A stretch of DNA of 64,000 bases from Sanguinoderma infundibulare. Its lineage: Eukaryota; Basidiomycota; Agaricomycetes; Polyporales; Polyporaceae. The notes beneath the pieces are model-generated. The model was not told where the DNA came from, ran no database searches, and saw only the letters and a list, made by a program, of their open reading frames with translations. Location: positions 2,914,001-2,978,000 of the forward strand of contig JAVLRN010000002.1 in NCBI GenBank assembly GCA_032821775.1. The letters are read 5' to 3'. The position numbers and the translations under genes were made by a program. Positions 46,695 to 58,970 of this stretch are shown here, one piece after another (the first letter of the stretch is position 1; every line of letters begins with the position of its first letter).

Positions 46695-48734
46695 CAGGTC
46701 GCCAGCGAGCGAGGCTGGGTAAGGGATGGCACTGCCAGAAGGGGGGCTTCATGCCGGTTCCCGAGTCACTGCCAACCATTGGCGCGCTCTGGATGCGCCG
46801 CGGGAGGGTGGTCCGCGTTCCACACTGAGTAAGGTTCGGCGTTGCACTATCACTGCATTCTCCAATTTAGCACGTCGGCGACTTGAGCGTCCAGTATATA
46901 AGCCATCTGCGGGCGCAGGGGACCCCGACATCTCTCTCAACTAGCGTCGTCGACGAGCGGACGCCTCCTTCCGACAAGTCACTGTATTCTGTCTACTGCT
47001 CGCCACTTCGTCGCTCGATCACCGCGATGCCAGGTCTTCTCAGTAGGCAGATCGTCAAGGAGGCGCTCCTCGTCGGCGTGAGCTACGCAACGAACGAAAT
47101 TCTCAGTCAGAACGGGTTCGCAGAGCAGAGGGGGGCGCACAAGGACACAATGAACTTGCGCAATTTGCTGATTGGTATGTCTCTTGGCGTCAGTTGTGTT
47201 GTAGAATGGAAGCCTGACTAGTGACTCTTGCCACAGGGAGGTACAATTATGAAAAGGACGATATCAAGGTTCTGATCGACTCCGACGATGTGCCCCATGA
47301 GCTGTGGCCGACCAGGGAGAACATCGTGAGTTAATAGTTGCCTTCAGTACGGCCAGTGGTGGTGATAACTTGAGCGATGTGTAGATAAGTGCGATGAAGG
47401 ACCTCGTTGCCGACAAGCAGCCAGGGGACCACATCGTGTTCTCATGTAAGTCCGTCTTCGGATGCATTATGCGGTAGCATCACGTGTTGACATCTCGCTC
47501 TCGCGGCATCGCCAGTTTCCGGGCATGGGAGTCAGGTCGACGCTCTCGTTGACCTTAACGAGATTGATGGCAAGGACGAAGGTATGTGTCTTATAATTCG
47601 TGCATAGCCTGGATACGTTCTAACTACCGCCCAACTGTGGTATCATAGTCTTGTTGCCAGTCGACGTGGCCGTTGACCAGGAGTCGCCGGACTATTTAGT
47701 GGGTTTCATTCGGGATGACGTGAGTGGGACGTTATGCATCCCCGGCTCGCCTTTAATCATCCTCTGTAACAGGAAATACGAGACATATTCGTCAACAGGC
47801 TGCCCGACGGCGTGCGCTGCACGGTTCGTGGTGTTCTTCCACTCAATAATGTCGATTGTTTTTCATCGTGCTCTCCAGATGATCTTCGACTGCTGTCACT
47901 CCGGCACCGCGTCTGGTAAGCTTGACTACGCATGCTATCATTAATAGTGGCTTATATTGATCCACGATCGCAGATCTCCCCACCGTCACGAGTCCCATCG
48001 AGACCCCCGATTCTCCCCTCTTCAGTCGTGAGTCTAGGTTCGGCGGCCAGGATATCGCTGGCTAACTTCTGTGTTTTTATGTAGCTCGTATCACCGGAGC
48101 GCCATGCCGAAATACAGGCGCATTTGGTGAGTCGACCGTGTTGCTGCTACCAAGGGCCGCGTTCTCATCGATTGGTATAGTCCAAATGAAGACGCTGCAC
48201 GATGGGCACGCTGACAGCCCTGAATACATGTGGTCCACCGGGCCTGACCATGGATACTTTGACAAGGTGGTAGTGAGTGCTTTGAAGTTGACAGTCGCTA
48301 TTTCCATATGAAATACCGATTGTGTTACTTTAGACGTCTTGGTCCGCTTGTCTGGACGAGCAGGTGACCTTTGGAAAGAAGACCGGCGGAATCTTCATGA
48401 AGGTATGTCCCGACGTCGTCGAGTTCGTCCGAGCTGTAACTAATTTGGGTTGGGTCTTCAGGCGTTCACACATGTTCTCCGTACGTCTTTGTCGACTTGT
48501 CATCGTCTCAGGTTCAGGAGAGGCTCATGCGTCGTACACCAGACTCAAGGCCCCACCCCACTCATCGGGAGCTGTTGCAAGACCTGAGGTAATCTCGTTT
48601 CGAAATGAGGGAACACGGTGGAATAATGTGTATTTGTCCTGGTAGGAAACAGATAATCAAGGTTACTGATGATGAAAACCGTAAGCATGAGGAGCGCCAG
48701 ATGCTCAGTGGAGACGACACGCTAGATGAGCCGT
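46695..48734 (+). repeat. Segmental duplication, copy 1 (metacaspase with promoter)
   Basis: This segment is almost identical to 61973-64000, in direct orientation 15.3 kb away. Differences are scattered single-base changes and a few 1-5 base indels, in introns and upstream DNA as well as exons. The left border of similarity is at CAGGTCGCC (46695 and 61973). The right border in copy 2 is the window end, so the repeat may be longer. Confidence 0.93.
46895..46902 (+). promoter_or_regulatory. TATA box of metacaspase copy 1
   Basis: TATATAAG lies 132 bp upstream of the metacaspase ATG and is conserved at the matching place in the second copy. A GC-rich leader follows, typical of a TATA-driven fungal promoter. 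Confidence 0.55.
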
Positions 48735-48860
48735 TTGTGCCTCCGAGACCCCAGGTATGTCTTACCTCGCTATCCCGAGGCGTGATTCTCATCTCCTCGT
48801 TTTCCACAGCTTGGGAGCCTTTGGCCAGACTCTATCCTGAATGTCCCAGTTACGTTGTGA
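47027..48860 (+). CDS. Metacaspase-like cysteine peptidase (family C14), copy 1
   Basis: Many small exons; the first ones hold frame: 47027-47174, 47237-47325, 47385-47445, 47516-47581, 47649-47719, 47773-47823, 47879-47915, 47974-48027, 48085-48126. Exons 3-4 join to F-S-F-S-G-H-G-S-Q, with the catalytic His. Exons 6-7 join to L-P-D-G-V-R-C-T/M-I-F-D-C-C-H-S-G-T, with the catalytic Cys. Later exons read T-S-W-S-A-C-L-D-E-Q and G-G-I-F-M-K-A-F-T-H-V-L, then H-R-E-L-L-Q-D-L-R and a C-terminus P-Q-L-G-S-L-W-P-D ending at 48860. No long prodomain, zinc finger or p10 linker is seen. Metacaspases cleave after Arg/Lys and act in fungal stress and protein quality control. The junction near 48480 does not keep frame with a normal GT-AG intron (see findings), so expression as a full protein is not certain. 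Confidence 0.82.
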
Positions 48861-49308
48861 ACATTGCATCTTCCTTGTTGAGCAGTCGATCTTGTGTGGC
48901 TCATACGTATATTGCACATACTGCTAACTTATTGCTGGCTTCTTTGTGGCTGGCATTTGAAGGACCCTGTCGTTCCTGGTTTCCTCGCTCCTACTGTAGA
49001 ATATTCGTTTTTCTAAAAAACCAATTGGCCCTGTAATCTGTATACTACTTATACTTACGTCTTGTACAAAGTATGTACGTCGACTAGCTACTGTACCATA
49101 GCCGATATAATGCAGTATGTTTATGCTTCCAGCGTGGCTCCGGTGCTCTGCTCTCGTAGCTGGCTGAAGCGCAGAATAATTTCCCCTATCCACGTGACGA
49201 CAGTGTTGTTTCCGCGTTGTTTACGCGTTTCGGAGTTTGAATCTAATTCATCTCCCCTATTGCAGGCTGCGACCGGCTTGTTGTGCATTTCCCATCTGAC
49301 GAGCTACA
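48861..49308. other. Intergenic, no gene seen
   Basis: AT-rich stretch after the metacaspase stop. No inverted repeat or ORF of note. Confidence 0.5.
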
Positions 49309-49877
49309 ATGGCGACGATATCCGGCTCATTTTCATCGAGAAGCGCAACGCCAGCCTCTAGGAAGATAATCACAGACATACTCTCCCAGCCATCCCCGTC
49401 TTTCGACCATAGTGCCGAAGTGGTGACCCCCTTCGAGGCCGAATCGAAGAGGGACGCAGAGTTTTTAGAGAGTGGGTATATGCTATCCCCACGACTCCTC
49501 TCGTGATTATACGCGTGCTTACCGTTATGTGTACCCTTTTTAAGAGCTGAACTCCATGCTGCTCGAGCTCATCATCGACTTCCACGCATGGTCGGCCGCG
49601 CGCCCGTCGCACGAGAGCGACAAAATGGTCGACTTTCTCGAGACGGAAGTCAAGGTGCTCAGGGATGCGGAGAAAGAGCAAGGCACGTATCCGTCATCCC
49701 ACCCGCCATCTCCTCCACCGTCCGCGCCCCCGCCGTTCGTTGGTAGGCGCAGGCGCGCTTGTCATAGCATATATGCAGCTGACATCGAACGGTGCAGAGA
49801 GGACGCGTCAACGGTTGCACGAGTTCATCACCCGGATCAAGCTCGCTCTGGCTGCTTTGACTGGACTGGACCCCTAG
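49309..49877 (+). CDS. Small hypothetical protein, probable three-exon gene
   Basis: Exon 1 (49309-49471) encodes a Ser/Thr-rich start ending F-L-E. An intron (GTGGGT...TTTTAAG, 49472-49544) joins it in frame to K-L-N-S-M-L-L-E-L-I-I-D-F-H-A-W. This is an amphipathic helical stretch, continuing to D-F-L-E-T-E-V-K. A last exon starting at 49779 would read L-T-S-N-G-A-E-R-T-R-Q-R-L-H-E-F-I-T-R-I-K-L to the TAG at 49875. Only a donor after E-V-K keeps that frame. The helical, charged composition suggests a coiled-coil adaptor, but I do not recognise the family. Confidence 0.5.
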
Positions 49878-50223
49878 ACGGTTTTGGACGACTGTGACGA
49901 CGTCTGGTCTTGTTCTGGCTCGAGTCTTCGGCGACTTCGTGACTCCAACGGTCAACGTTCAACATTCAGCCCTGCAAGTGGACGCTTCTTGATAGCTTCT
50001 CCCGCCCCGCGTGGTTTGGTGCCTTTCCAGTACGAAGAGCCGTGTCGATTACATCAATACATAATGGATTTCATTTCGTCCTGATGCGACTCATGCGTGT
50101 TTTACGCTTCAGACTCAGAGCAAGGTGTAAGTCTGCATCATTCCTGTACCACGGTACCATTCGATGGTCAAAACTTTGCCCCTATCGCAGGCCTAGTGTA
50201 CGTCTATCGTCGGGCTAGTGGGT

Positions 50224-50502
50224 ATGGGCTCATCACCAGCGCCCGCGCCATCACCGTCGGGCGGCGGCGGCGCGTGGACCGCGGCGGATGTCGCGAAGCA
50301 CAACAAGAAGGACGACTGCTGGGTGATCATCGACGGCAAGGTGCTCGACGTGACCGCGTTCCTGCCGGACCACCCCGGAGGGGAGAAGGCGATCCTACTC
50401 TACGCCGGGCGCGATGCGACCGAGGAGTTCAACATGCTCCACGACGCCAAGGTTATCCCGCGGTACGCGCCGGAGGCCGTCATCGGCTCGCTCAAGCAGT
50501 GA
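50224..50502 (+). CDS. Cytochrome b5-like haem-binding domain protein, 92 aa
   Basis: A single exon with a Pro/Ser/Gly-rich leader of about 20 residues, then one cytochrome b5 fold. The W-T-A-A-D-V-A-K-H-N start, the D-C-W-V-I-I-D-G-K-V-L-D-V-T-A-F strand region and the H-P-G-G loop carry the first haem-ligand His. The second ligand is the His in N-M-L-H-D-A. There is no C-terminal membrane helix, so it is a soluble b5 domain rather than ER cytochrome b5. Such domains pass electrons to desaturases, hydroxylases or reductases. The start at 50224 is the first in-frame ATG; an additional upstream exon cannot be excluded. Confidence 0.87.
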   Translation: MGSSPAPAPSPSGGGGAWTAADVAKHNKKDDCWVIIDGKVLDVTAFLPDHPGGEKAILLYAGRDATEEFNMLHDAKVIPRYAPEAVIGSLKQ

Positions 50503-51522
50503 GCGGGTTGGGTTGGCTGGGCGCTGGTGTTGGTGGGAGACTCGAAGGGGGTTTGCATACGACACATACACGTCCTGCTTCTTCGCAAGTTTCGTTTGAT
50601 ATACCACGCACACGCACACGTTTTGTCTGACGAGCTATCGTATGTTTGTGGTTGTAATCTAGGCCTAATGTATCCTTCTATGTCGCAAGATTTACGTTTC
50701 GTCGCTGGCATTGTTCATTAGGCATATCAGTCAGGCACCAATCAAACACACTTCCAGGCTGCGTTGACGACGAGCGTATGTGACCGACTTCGGATCCGCT
50801 ACAAAGGACGAAGTCTACATAGTTGGGGTGACGGAGAAGACGAGATGTATAGATAGTGTAGGAACTCTAGGAATACAAACATATAAACATACGTGACACA
50901 CGACAGTCAGAGTGCGTGGTAGCATTCTTGAAGCGTACTTCGTGGGCTGTCTTCGTGCAAATGCGAGTGGGGTGGGGTAGGAATACTCGTATGCGGCATG
51001 CGTTATAGTTTCGGTTGCATCTTGCCTAAAAGCGCAGAAGCTATCATCCGCCCGGAAGCTTTGTTGGTGATCTGGGCGCATGAGAATGAGAGGACCAGGT
51101 GCGTCTCATATGTCAGGTCTGTCAGGGACGAGGGGGAGTGGGATTCGGGACACACCTCGCACCTCGACGTCATGATACGGCCGCCGAGGGTTACTGACGT
51201 GCTTGCTATTCGCATGCACGTCTGCCTGTACGACCGCAGAGAGAAATGGAGCGGTGGGTCGAAGGAGGATATAGAGGGGACTTACAAGGAGGCGGGCGCA
51301 TGGAAGAAGATATTGATGGCCTGTGTCACTCCAACGCCATTGGTGTTCTGCATGACACCGAGAGCGACGAGAGGGAACGCGGCGCAACTGGGCATACGCG
51401 GACGGAGCTCAAATTCCCTGCGTCCTGTTGCAGGATGCGAGGACTCACTTGTCAATGAGGTAGCATAAGCACCCTCCATGCACGAGCCCAGCCCCGTTCA
51501 ACATCTCTTCACCAAACGCGCC
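50503..51522. other. Intergenic, no supported gene
   Basis: ORFs on both strands near 51000-51480 overlap each other and lack motifs. Confidence 0.4.
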
Positions 51523-52259
51523 TCAGCGTTCCCCGCAAGTTGCACCCAGAGAGAAGGCGAACGCACCTTTAGTAACCTGCACCTCCGAGACGACGACGAC
51601 CTCGGTCCTGTCCCCCTTCCTGTCCACGTTCATCTCCACGATCCGGATCTGACGTCCGACGGCGTAAGCGAAGCAGTCCATGTCGCCGACGCCATATGAG
51701 CCGAGAGTGTTGAGCGTGAGCTGCTTAGCGTCGTCTGGTGCGTTGCCACCCACGTCTGAGGCGTCGCCGTACTTGGGGAGCGCGAGGGGATCGACCCACC
51801 CTCGTTCGGTCGCGAGGCTGGATTGGAACGGCGCCATCCCGAGGTCCCGGTTCGGAGAGGTGGAACGAAAACCGAGCGGATGCTCAGGAAGACAGCGGGA
51901 CTTGGAAGTTCCGGCTACGGGCGGGATAGGTGAGGATACCAACGAGCGATGGGTTTGAGAGGTCAGACGTCGGCTGACAATCGTCGAGTGGGCCTACGGA
52001 GGCTGATATGTGAGAAGGAGCAAACGTTAATGAAGCTCGGCAGGTCGTGAGACAGGTAAGAGTAACCTACACCAGGCTGGGTTCGGTCTGGAAACATCGG
52101 GGATACCCTTGCTGCCCCATTTGGGCGGCGACGCCCACAGCGGATGTTCCCATCGACGGTTGCGTTGTGGACATACGCGTGCCGGACATGGAGCAAGTAG
52201 AGTGGGTCGAGTGCAGTGTCTCGTCGAATCGTCTCTGATCGAGCCAGGGTCCAAGCCAT
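51523..52259 (-). CDS. Possible hypothetical protein on the minus strand
   Basis: An open frame at 51942-51523 encodes S-Y-G-V-G-D-M-D-C-F-A-Y-A-V-G-R-Q-I-R-I-V-E-M and V-V-V-V-S-E-V-Q, an alternating hydrophobic pattern that looks like beta strands. Upstream, 52259-52070 offers a plausible N-terminus (M-A-W-T-L-A-R-S-E-T-I) ending at a splice-like site. I cannot join the pieces in a way I trust and do not recognise the family. Confidence 0.25.
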
Positions 52260-52514
52260 AGAAAAGCAGCTACACGATCAGGTGACGTCGCTCAAGGTCG
52301 CTCGCCGCGTGGAGACAACCGTGGATTACGCCCAAGTCGCGTCGGATGCAGCCAAGGTCACACAAGTTTGAAACATGCTCGCACGACTCCGTAACATGTC
52401 GATTCCATGAGGTACGGAGATCATATTCGGGTATAAGTAGAAGAATCACATGTAACAAATCTACCGTAGAAAGTAGTAGTGCACAGAAGAATACAACAGT
52501 CGAGGGAACAGCAA

Positions 52515-55500
52515 TCAAGTCCGGGAGACCATACCTACTGCGGCGTATATAGAATCCCTCTCCTCTGCAGGAGCTGCATCAACGAATGCACGGAAGCTAC
52601 CATGCTCGTCGCGGAGCAGATCGCTCGGCTTGCCAAACTCCACCTAAAGACATTCGCTGCTTCAGAGGTCAATTCAGCATGGCAAGTAACATAACGTACC
52701 TTAGACCCGCCATCAAGCACTAGCTGGGCGACAAGTATATCAGCAGCAGTCGAGATGCGGGGCGAGAGAGTAACATACCACTTTGTCGTAGTCTTTGACC
52801 ATTGACAGCCGGTGGGCTACTGTGAGAACCGTCACATTGGCATCCAATCGTTTGCGTAGTGCTGTCTGGATCATCGCGACGCTCACGGGATCTATGAGAC
52901 ACACATGAGTCGGCAAAGAAGCACGAAGCAGAAGCATGCGCGTACCGATGGAGGATGTAGCTGATGTTGAATAGTATTGATGTTAGCCTAATTCCTTTTA
53001 GAGCACATTCGACGCACCTTCGTCCATGATGAGCAACTTGCTCTTCCTGACCATCGCACGAGCAAGCGCAACGATTTGCCTCTGCCCAACAGACAAGTTC
53101 TTGCCACCTGAAGATACCTGTGTGTCCAGCTCAAGCCTGTCGTTATTTAAGTCCTGTGGTGCACTGTCGAGTCCCTGTGCAGCAAGCAGCGCGTCCCTTA
53201 GTTCCGTCTCGCTATACCGTCCGAACGGGTCCACGTTCTGACGAATCGTCCCTTGGAACAGTTCCGGCTAGATATCATATTCACATCAGCAAAAGCGAAT
53301 AGATATGGATGATGATAGATAGCGTACCGTCTGAGGAATGATGGTGATGTTCTTCCGTAAGGTCGTGAGCCCGACATTCCCTATGGAACGACTTGAGTAG
53401 GTAGCGTTTCCCGGTGCTATGGGTGAGAAATTTGCTGTGGGGATGTTCGTCGGGATGCAGCGGAGTAGCGCTAGCGTCAGGGTACTCTACAAGACGCAAT
53501 ATTAGTAATGCTTAGTTTCCGGCGAGCATGAGGATTACCTTGCCACTTCCGGTACGACCCACTAAACGCAAATGAGACATTTCAGAACGGAGGCGTGGCA
53601 CGTTGAACGGTTGACTTACCAACAGCAATGCGCTCTCCAGAAGTTACGTTGAAGGAAACCTTCTTCAAGATTTCTGGCCCGTCAAGGGAGTACGATGCCG
53701 AAAGGTTGTCGACGGCGAGGTCGCCATTCGTCGGCCAAGCACCTTCGGGTTCGGGGATAGTAGGCTCAGATCTGTCCTCCTGGTCAATGACCAAGTACTG
53801 CTGGATGCGCTCCAGACTGCACGCCGATTAGTCTCATAGACGATACCACCGTTATATGGCGACGAACCTGTTGCCTATAGGACCGTAAGAAACCGATCAC
53901 GTCAATAGATCACATCAACGACTCACCAGCGACCTCGAACGTGTTGAGCGTCCGTACAAACTCGAACACCTTGGAGCTGAATGCGACTGGTGCGTCTTCG
54001 TAAGTGCCGGGAACACTAGTGCGCGCGAGTGACCACTCACTGGACATGTTCAAGGAGAATCCGATGTTTGACGCGTTGAGCTTGGTGAAGTATGTCAAGT
54101 ACGTCGCAAGAGACACAGTGAAGATTGTCCCGATGAGGTCCGCGCGGACGATGACCCAACTACGCACTCAGTCAGAAGGTCAGGAGCATACGCAGTCTCA
54201 GCGACTGCTACGCACCGGTTCAGGTTGTAGAACGTGTTGGAAGCACGAGTCCAGCGATCGATTCGGCCATGCATGTCCCTCTTGAACGGCTCCTCGGCAC
54301 CATAAGCACGAATCGAGACTGCAAAGGGAGATGAGTTATCCTTCAACAAGCACGAAAGCCCGACCAATCCGCACCTAGACTGGCCACGGTCGAGTTGAGA
54401 TGGCCGATAAGAGGTGCACGCGTATTGCTCTGTTCCCGCTTGACCGGAAGCTGAGCCTTCATGTACGCCTTCGCATACAGACAACCGAAGATTCCAAACA
54501 GCGCCACAGCACCGGTGAAGACCGGGGCGACGAGCGTCACCAGAACGAGTCGCACGGTCATTGATGTCGACAACTCCAGCAGCTTGAGGAGGAAGCTCGA
54601 GATCTGGCCATCAACTGAAAGGCGGTGAGAACGTCGAAACTTCTGATAAAGAACAATGCGTACTAGCGTTGATATCCTCCGTGCATCGAGAGACAACGCG
54701 CGACATGGGTGTGGAGTCGAGCCATCTACAGCGAAGATCAACGCGAGCTTCTGTATACGATACGACTTCATGCGTACCTGAGGGTTGTTCCCAAGATAGA
54801 GTTGACCAATTTCTCGTGGATCTTAGCAGACGCCTCCAGAGTCCCCGCCAAGTGCAGAATCCGGGATGTAGCATCCGTGACCATAGATCCGACGAGCAGG
54901 GCGACGTAGATCCCAATGTATCTATTTGCCATTGGTAAGCACTATCCAATACGTCGAGAATATGAGCAAGAACTCACAGCGCGATGGAAACCCTTGATGC
55001 TGGCTCTTCGGAATATTTGCTGGCCCAATAACCAAGCAACCAGATCTGAGCGTTGAGGACAATGCTCGCAAGGAACAGCGAGCCGAGGAAGGTGATCCAG
55101 AACAAGATCGGATACCTGGACATGTTGCCAAACAGCAGGCTCACTAAGACACGTGTTTAGTGTACGTGGAAGCTCATCTCGTCAACAAGATGACTCACTC
55201 GGTTTCCAGCCAACGTGTCCTTCTTCCGTCTCCTCGGCTTTGATCATTTGATGCCCTGCGGGCTGGTGTACCACTTTCTTTTCCAACACCAAAGAGCGCA
55301 CGAGGGGATCGTTCGGCGGTGTGCTCGACGATGAGGTAGCATCCTGAGGAGGAGGAGGTCCTACGCTGATGATCGTTCCGTTGTGTCCGAGCTCAATCGA
55401 CCAGTGAGCAACAGGCATAACCGCGTTGGTGTTGTAGGTCTAGATGAGGTTATTAGCTGAGGAGACTATGGACTTGTGAAGCCGAGCACGGACCACTAGG

Positions 55501-58500
55501 ATGACGGTTCTGCCCTTCAGCAACGCGCCCCCGAAACAATGCCTGACGATGTGCCTGATCGTGCTATTGTCGAGCGACGAGAGGACATCATCCAGTAACA
55601 AGATCTTGGCATTCGAGTAGACAGCTCGAGCCAACGTGATCCTTGCCTGTGAAGTCCTGTTAGCACATGCTTTAATCAAAAGACGATGTCAGTTCACCTT
55701 CTGCCCGCCGCTACCAACGATACGACCATTAGTCATTTTCAGCTGATCGTTGAACAAACACCCACCTGAGCGTGATACCGCGGTCTCCGACCATCGTCTC
55801 GTCGCCAGCCTCGAAATTCTCGATGTCCTGCACCAAGTCACAGGCAGCGAGAACATCATTGTAGCGATCCTCATCATACCGCTCATCAAAGAGGATGTTG
55901 TCCTGAAAGAGCAGATGAATTGATTGTCCCAAAGCCATCGGACGCTTACACACTCACCCGGATCGACGCAGCCATTATCCACGACTCCTGAGCAGCGTAC
56001 GCCACGCCCTCTTTCGTTGGCAGGCGACGGTAGGACGTACCATTCAGAGGGAGGTAGTGCATTTCGCCTATGAGTATATCACGGAAGGTTGACCTTTGAT
56101 ATTCCTTTAGCAAATGAAGGGAGCCTACCGAGCAGTGCCATCAACAGCGACGTCTTCCCGCACGCCGTCGGGCCATGGACGACATTCAACGCGTTCTTCT
56201 GAAAGAGCAGCTCTCTGTCGATCTTGAGGGTGAAGGGGCGGTCTTCTTCCGCGGAGCTGTTCGCCCATGTGAAATGCGCGTCCCGCAACCCGACATCTGT
56301 GTCGTGCGACGAAAGACTGAGACCATTCCCGTTTTCCAAAGGGTGGTGGTCGTCATGGACGTCCTTCGCCGAATATTTATCCAGGAGCTGGGTCTCTCTG
56401 AGGAAGCGGTTGATGCGGTCCAGCGAGACTTTGCCTGTAAGTTGCGAAGACGTCGTCAAATCCTTTACACGGTCAATGGAATGTTGAACACATACCATTG
56501 GTCAAGATTGGAATTCGGAAAAAGATCAACCCTAGCTGGGAACGGAGGATCTCGAACACTGGGGAAAATGTCGGCATCTCGAATGAGAGGAGTTGGACGA
56601 AACGAACTTACATGATATGGACGAGAAGACAATCGAGGCTGGAGGATATCAGTGATTCGGACTGAATAAACCAAGCACACGACGTACCGGATAGCTCGCG
56701 CTTCATCCCAATGGTCTGCATATGATGTTAGAACATCGTAGACTCATGAGAGGAGGCGACGGTACTCACGAAGGTCGCGTAACTGGCCAACATGATCAAA
56801 AGCGGAATGCAGACGCTAAGCCCCGCACGTGTTAGCAGTAGCTACCAAGTGTGCATACTAGAATGAAACGTACTTAATGGCACTGATCCAAATCTGCATC
56901 ATGGTAACCTTGCGGACGGCCCGCAGCTCGTCCATTCGCGCATTCTTGAGCTTCTCAGTTTGCTCCGACTCCCAACCGAGGAACTTGACCGTGCGTATCA
57001 TGTCCAGCACTGCGCAACGCCAACGGACATAGCTCTCAATATGACTTACGAATTATATGAGGCAACTAGGTCTTACTTTGGATGGCCAATGTCACGCGAC
57101 GATCGCTCTGGGGGAAGCGTAAGCATGCGTTGCACCATACACAGAGATCTCCGCTACTCACTGCCTTGGCCTTCGCGCCCTGAAGGCCCTTAGTGCGCTT
57201 GCTGAGTTCGGTGGGGACTGGGAACAAAGCGACCATGACTGCAACTCCGACGAATGTACTAGGATGACGTACAACATGTCAGATCAGAAACGATGCGGCA
57301 ACCAAGAAGACCCTTACCTCCATCCAAGAATCGAGTACAGGAAAACCACAGACAAGATGATCTGGATGGGAGTCTCGAACACTGCAATAGCACCGATCAA
57401 TTCCTGTCCTCAAGGGCACCGTGGAACTGAAATCACGCACGGACAAGCAGTACGAATGTGCTCGCATTAGTCACATTCGTCAGGTCCATCGTAACCAAGT
57501 TCGCGATAGCAGGCATGTTGCCCTTCCCGGCTTGCGCCTTCCCAGGAGCTGGCTTGTCAGATGCCTTGGATGTGCTGGCTTTCGACCGCATCTTGAGCGC
57601 ATGGTCGAACATGAGCTGCGTCAGGATGGCTTGCGTCCGCGCGACAACCTGGGTCTGTTGGTCCACACACAACGAGTCAGCGTTCCTGCTACACGTTGGC
57701 CCAGACCATACGCACCGAGACGTAATGGTAATATTGCATAGACATCGACACCGCCATTGAGCCAAAAAGAAGGGCGAGGAGCCAAACCCAGGGCCTCAAG
57801 GCCTCGGCTTCGGGGCCGTTTTCGGCGTAACTGTCACCGAAAGTTGGTTATGCAAGATTCGAACCATAAACACTATAGGAGAAGCTCACGATAGGATGTG
57901 CTTCAGGCCGAGAGGCACGAGAAATGACGAAGCGCTCTATCGAACACATGTCAGCGAACTGTACAGCCTCGCCGCCATGCAGGGAACCACATACCGCGAG
58001 GATGACCATCGCTCCCATGATCGTCAAATCAGGATCTTACGAATAGGAACGTGGGACGTCAGCGTTCTATTCTCATTACTGCAGCTGACGTTGGCAGTGC
58101 GAGGAATGTGGCGGAAGGCACTCACAGAAGCATCTCACTAGACCCCGTGCGACGTCCCTGCCATGAGCCTCCGTCGGGTCCACATACTATAGTTGACAGT
58201 AAGCGCTTACAGTAAACGTTGATAAGGCGGGCCATAGAGAACGCTCACCTGATAGCTGGCTTGCACGAGATGTTGGATACTGTTATACTCCGCTAGCGGC
58301 GGCAGCTCTTCGAAGGGAAGATGCTTCAGATGTTGCGCCCTCCAGATAAGCGGGTCCAGCCAGGCGTAGGTGACCAAAGCGAAGATCGATGCCCTCTGCT
58401 CTGGGCGTGTATTGGGATCGTCGACTCGACGGGGAGAGATTAGGGGAAGAACGATGGCTGCCAGTGTAAGGAGACCAAGTTTGACCCAAAGGAGCGTCCC

Positions 58501-58970
58501 CTCTGCGTCATCGACGGGTGTGAGATCGTATGTGGCGAGCGGCCAGATATCCCGATATGCGTACACCGCCCATGCAGCAAGCAAGATGATGTTCCTTGGG
58601 ATGGTGACCCGGCTTTTCCAACGAGGAGGGGCGCACGTAAGAGCGAGGGCAACAGACTGGAGAGCGTGGTCAGCAACGTGACGAGTGACTACAGAGGGTT
58701 AGAACCCACGAAGATTGCGATGCGGGCTCCGTAGAATAACCACACATAAACACGTTCTTTGCGATTTGGAGAGTGTGGCGTATCCCTAGGCGTTGTGATC
58801 GCAGACAAGGCGAGCAAAGCCGTGGTGCAACTCGATAGTGCCACGTCATATATGTTGAACATGTCCCTTTTCTCGGTGGTTGGATCAAGATGGGACTCCC
58901 GGTCGAAGGATTGGAGCTGGGGCTGAAGTGGTGCTTCAGCGCTGGTATCTCCTGGATCCTCCATGTGCAT
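52515..58970 (-). CDS. ABC transporter, ABCC (MRP/vacuolar multidrug) subfamily, full length
   Basis: A many-exon gene on the minus strand. The start at 58970 is followed by a TMD0-like region of about four helices (58880-58440) before the first core domain, typical of long ABCC proteins. NBD1: Walker A G-P-T-A-C-G-K-T-S-L-L (near 56140), signature G-S-G-G-Q-K joined across an intron to A-R-I-T-L-A-R-A (near 55640), Walker B L-L-L-D-D-V-L-S-S-L-D with Asp in the catalytic place, usual for ABCC NBD1. NBD2: Walker A G-R-T-G-S-G-K/S-T-L split by an intron near 53540, signature L-S-V-G-Q-R-Q (near 53090) and Walker B L-L-I-M-D-E-G, keeping the catalytic Glu. The frame ends S-I-Y-A-A-V-G-M-V-S-R-T at 52515. 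These pumps export conjugates, bile-acid-like compounds or drugs across vacuolar or plasma membrane; the substrate is not inferable. Confidence 0.93.
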
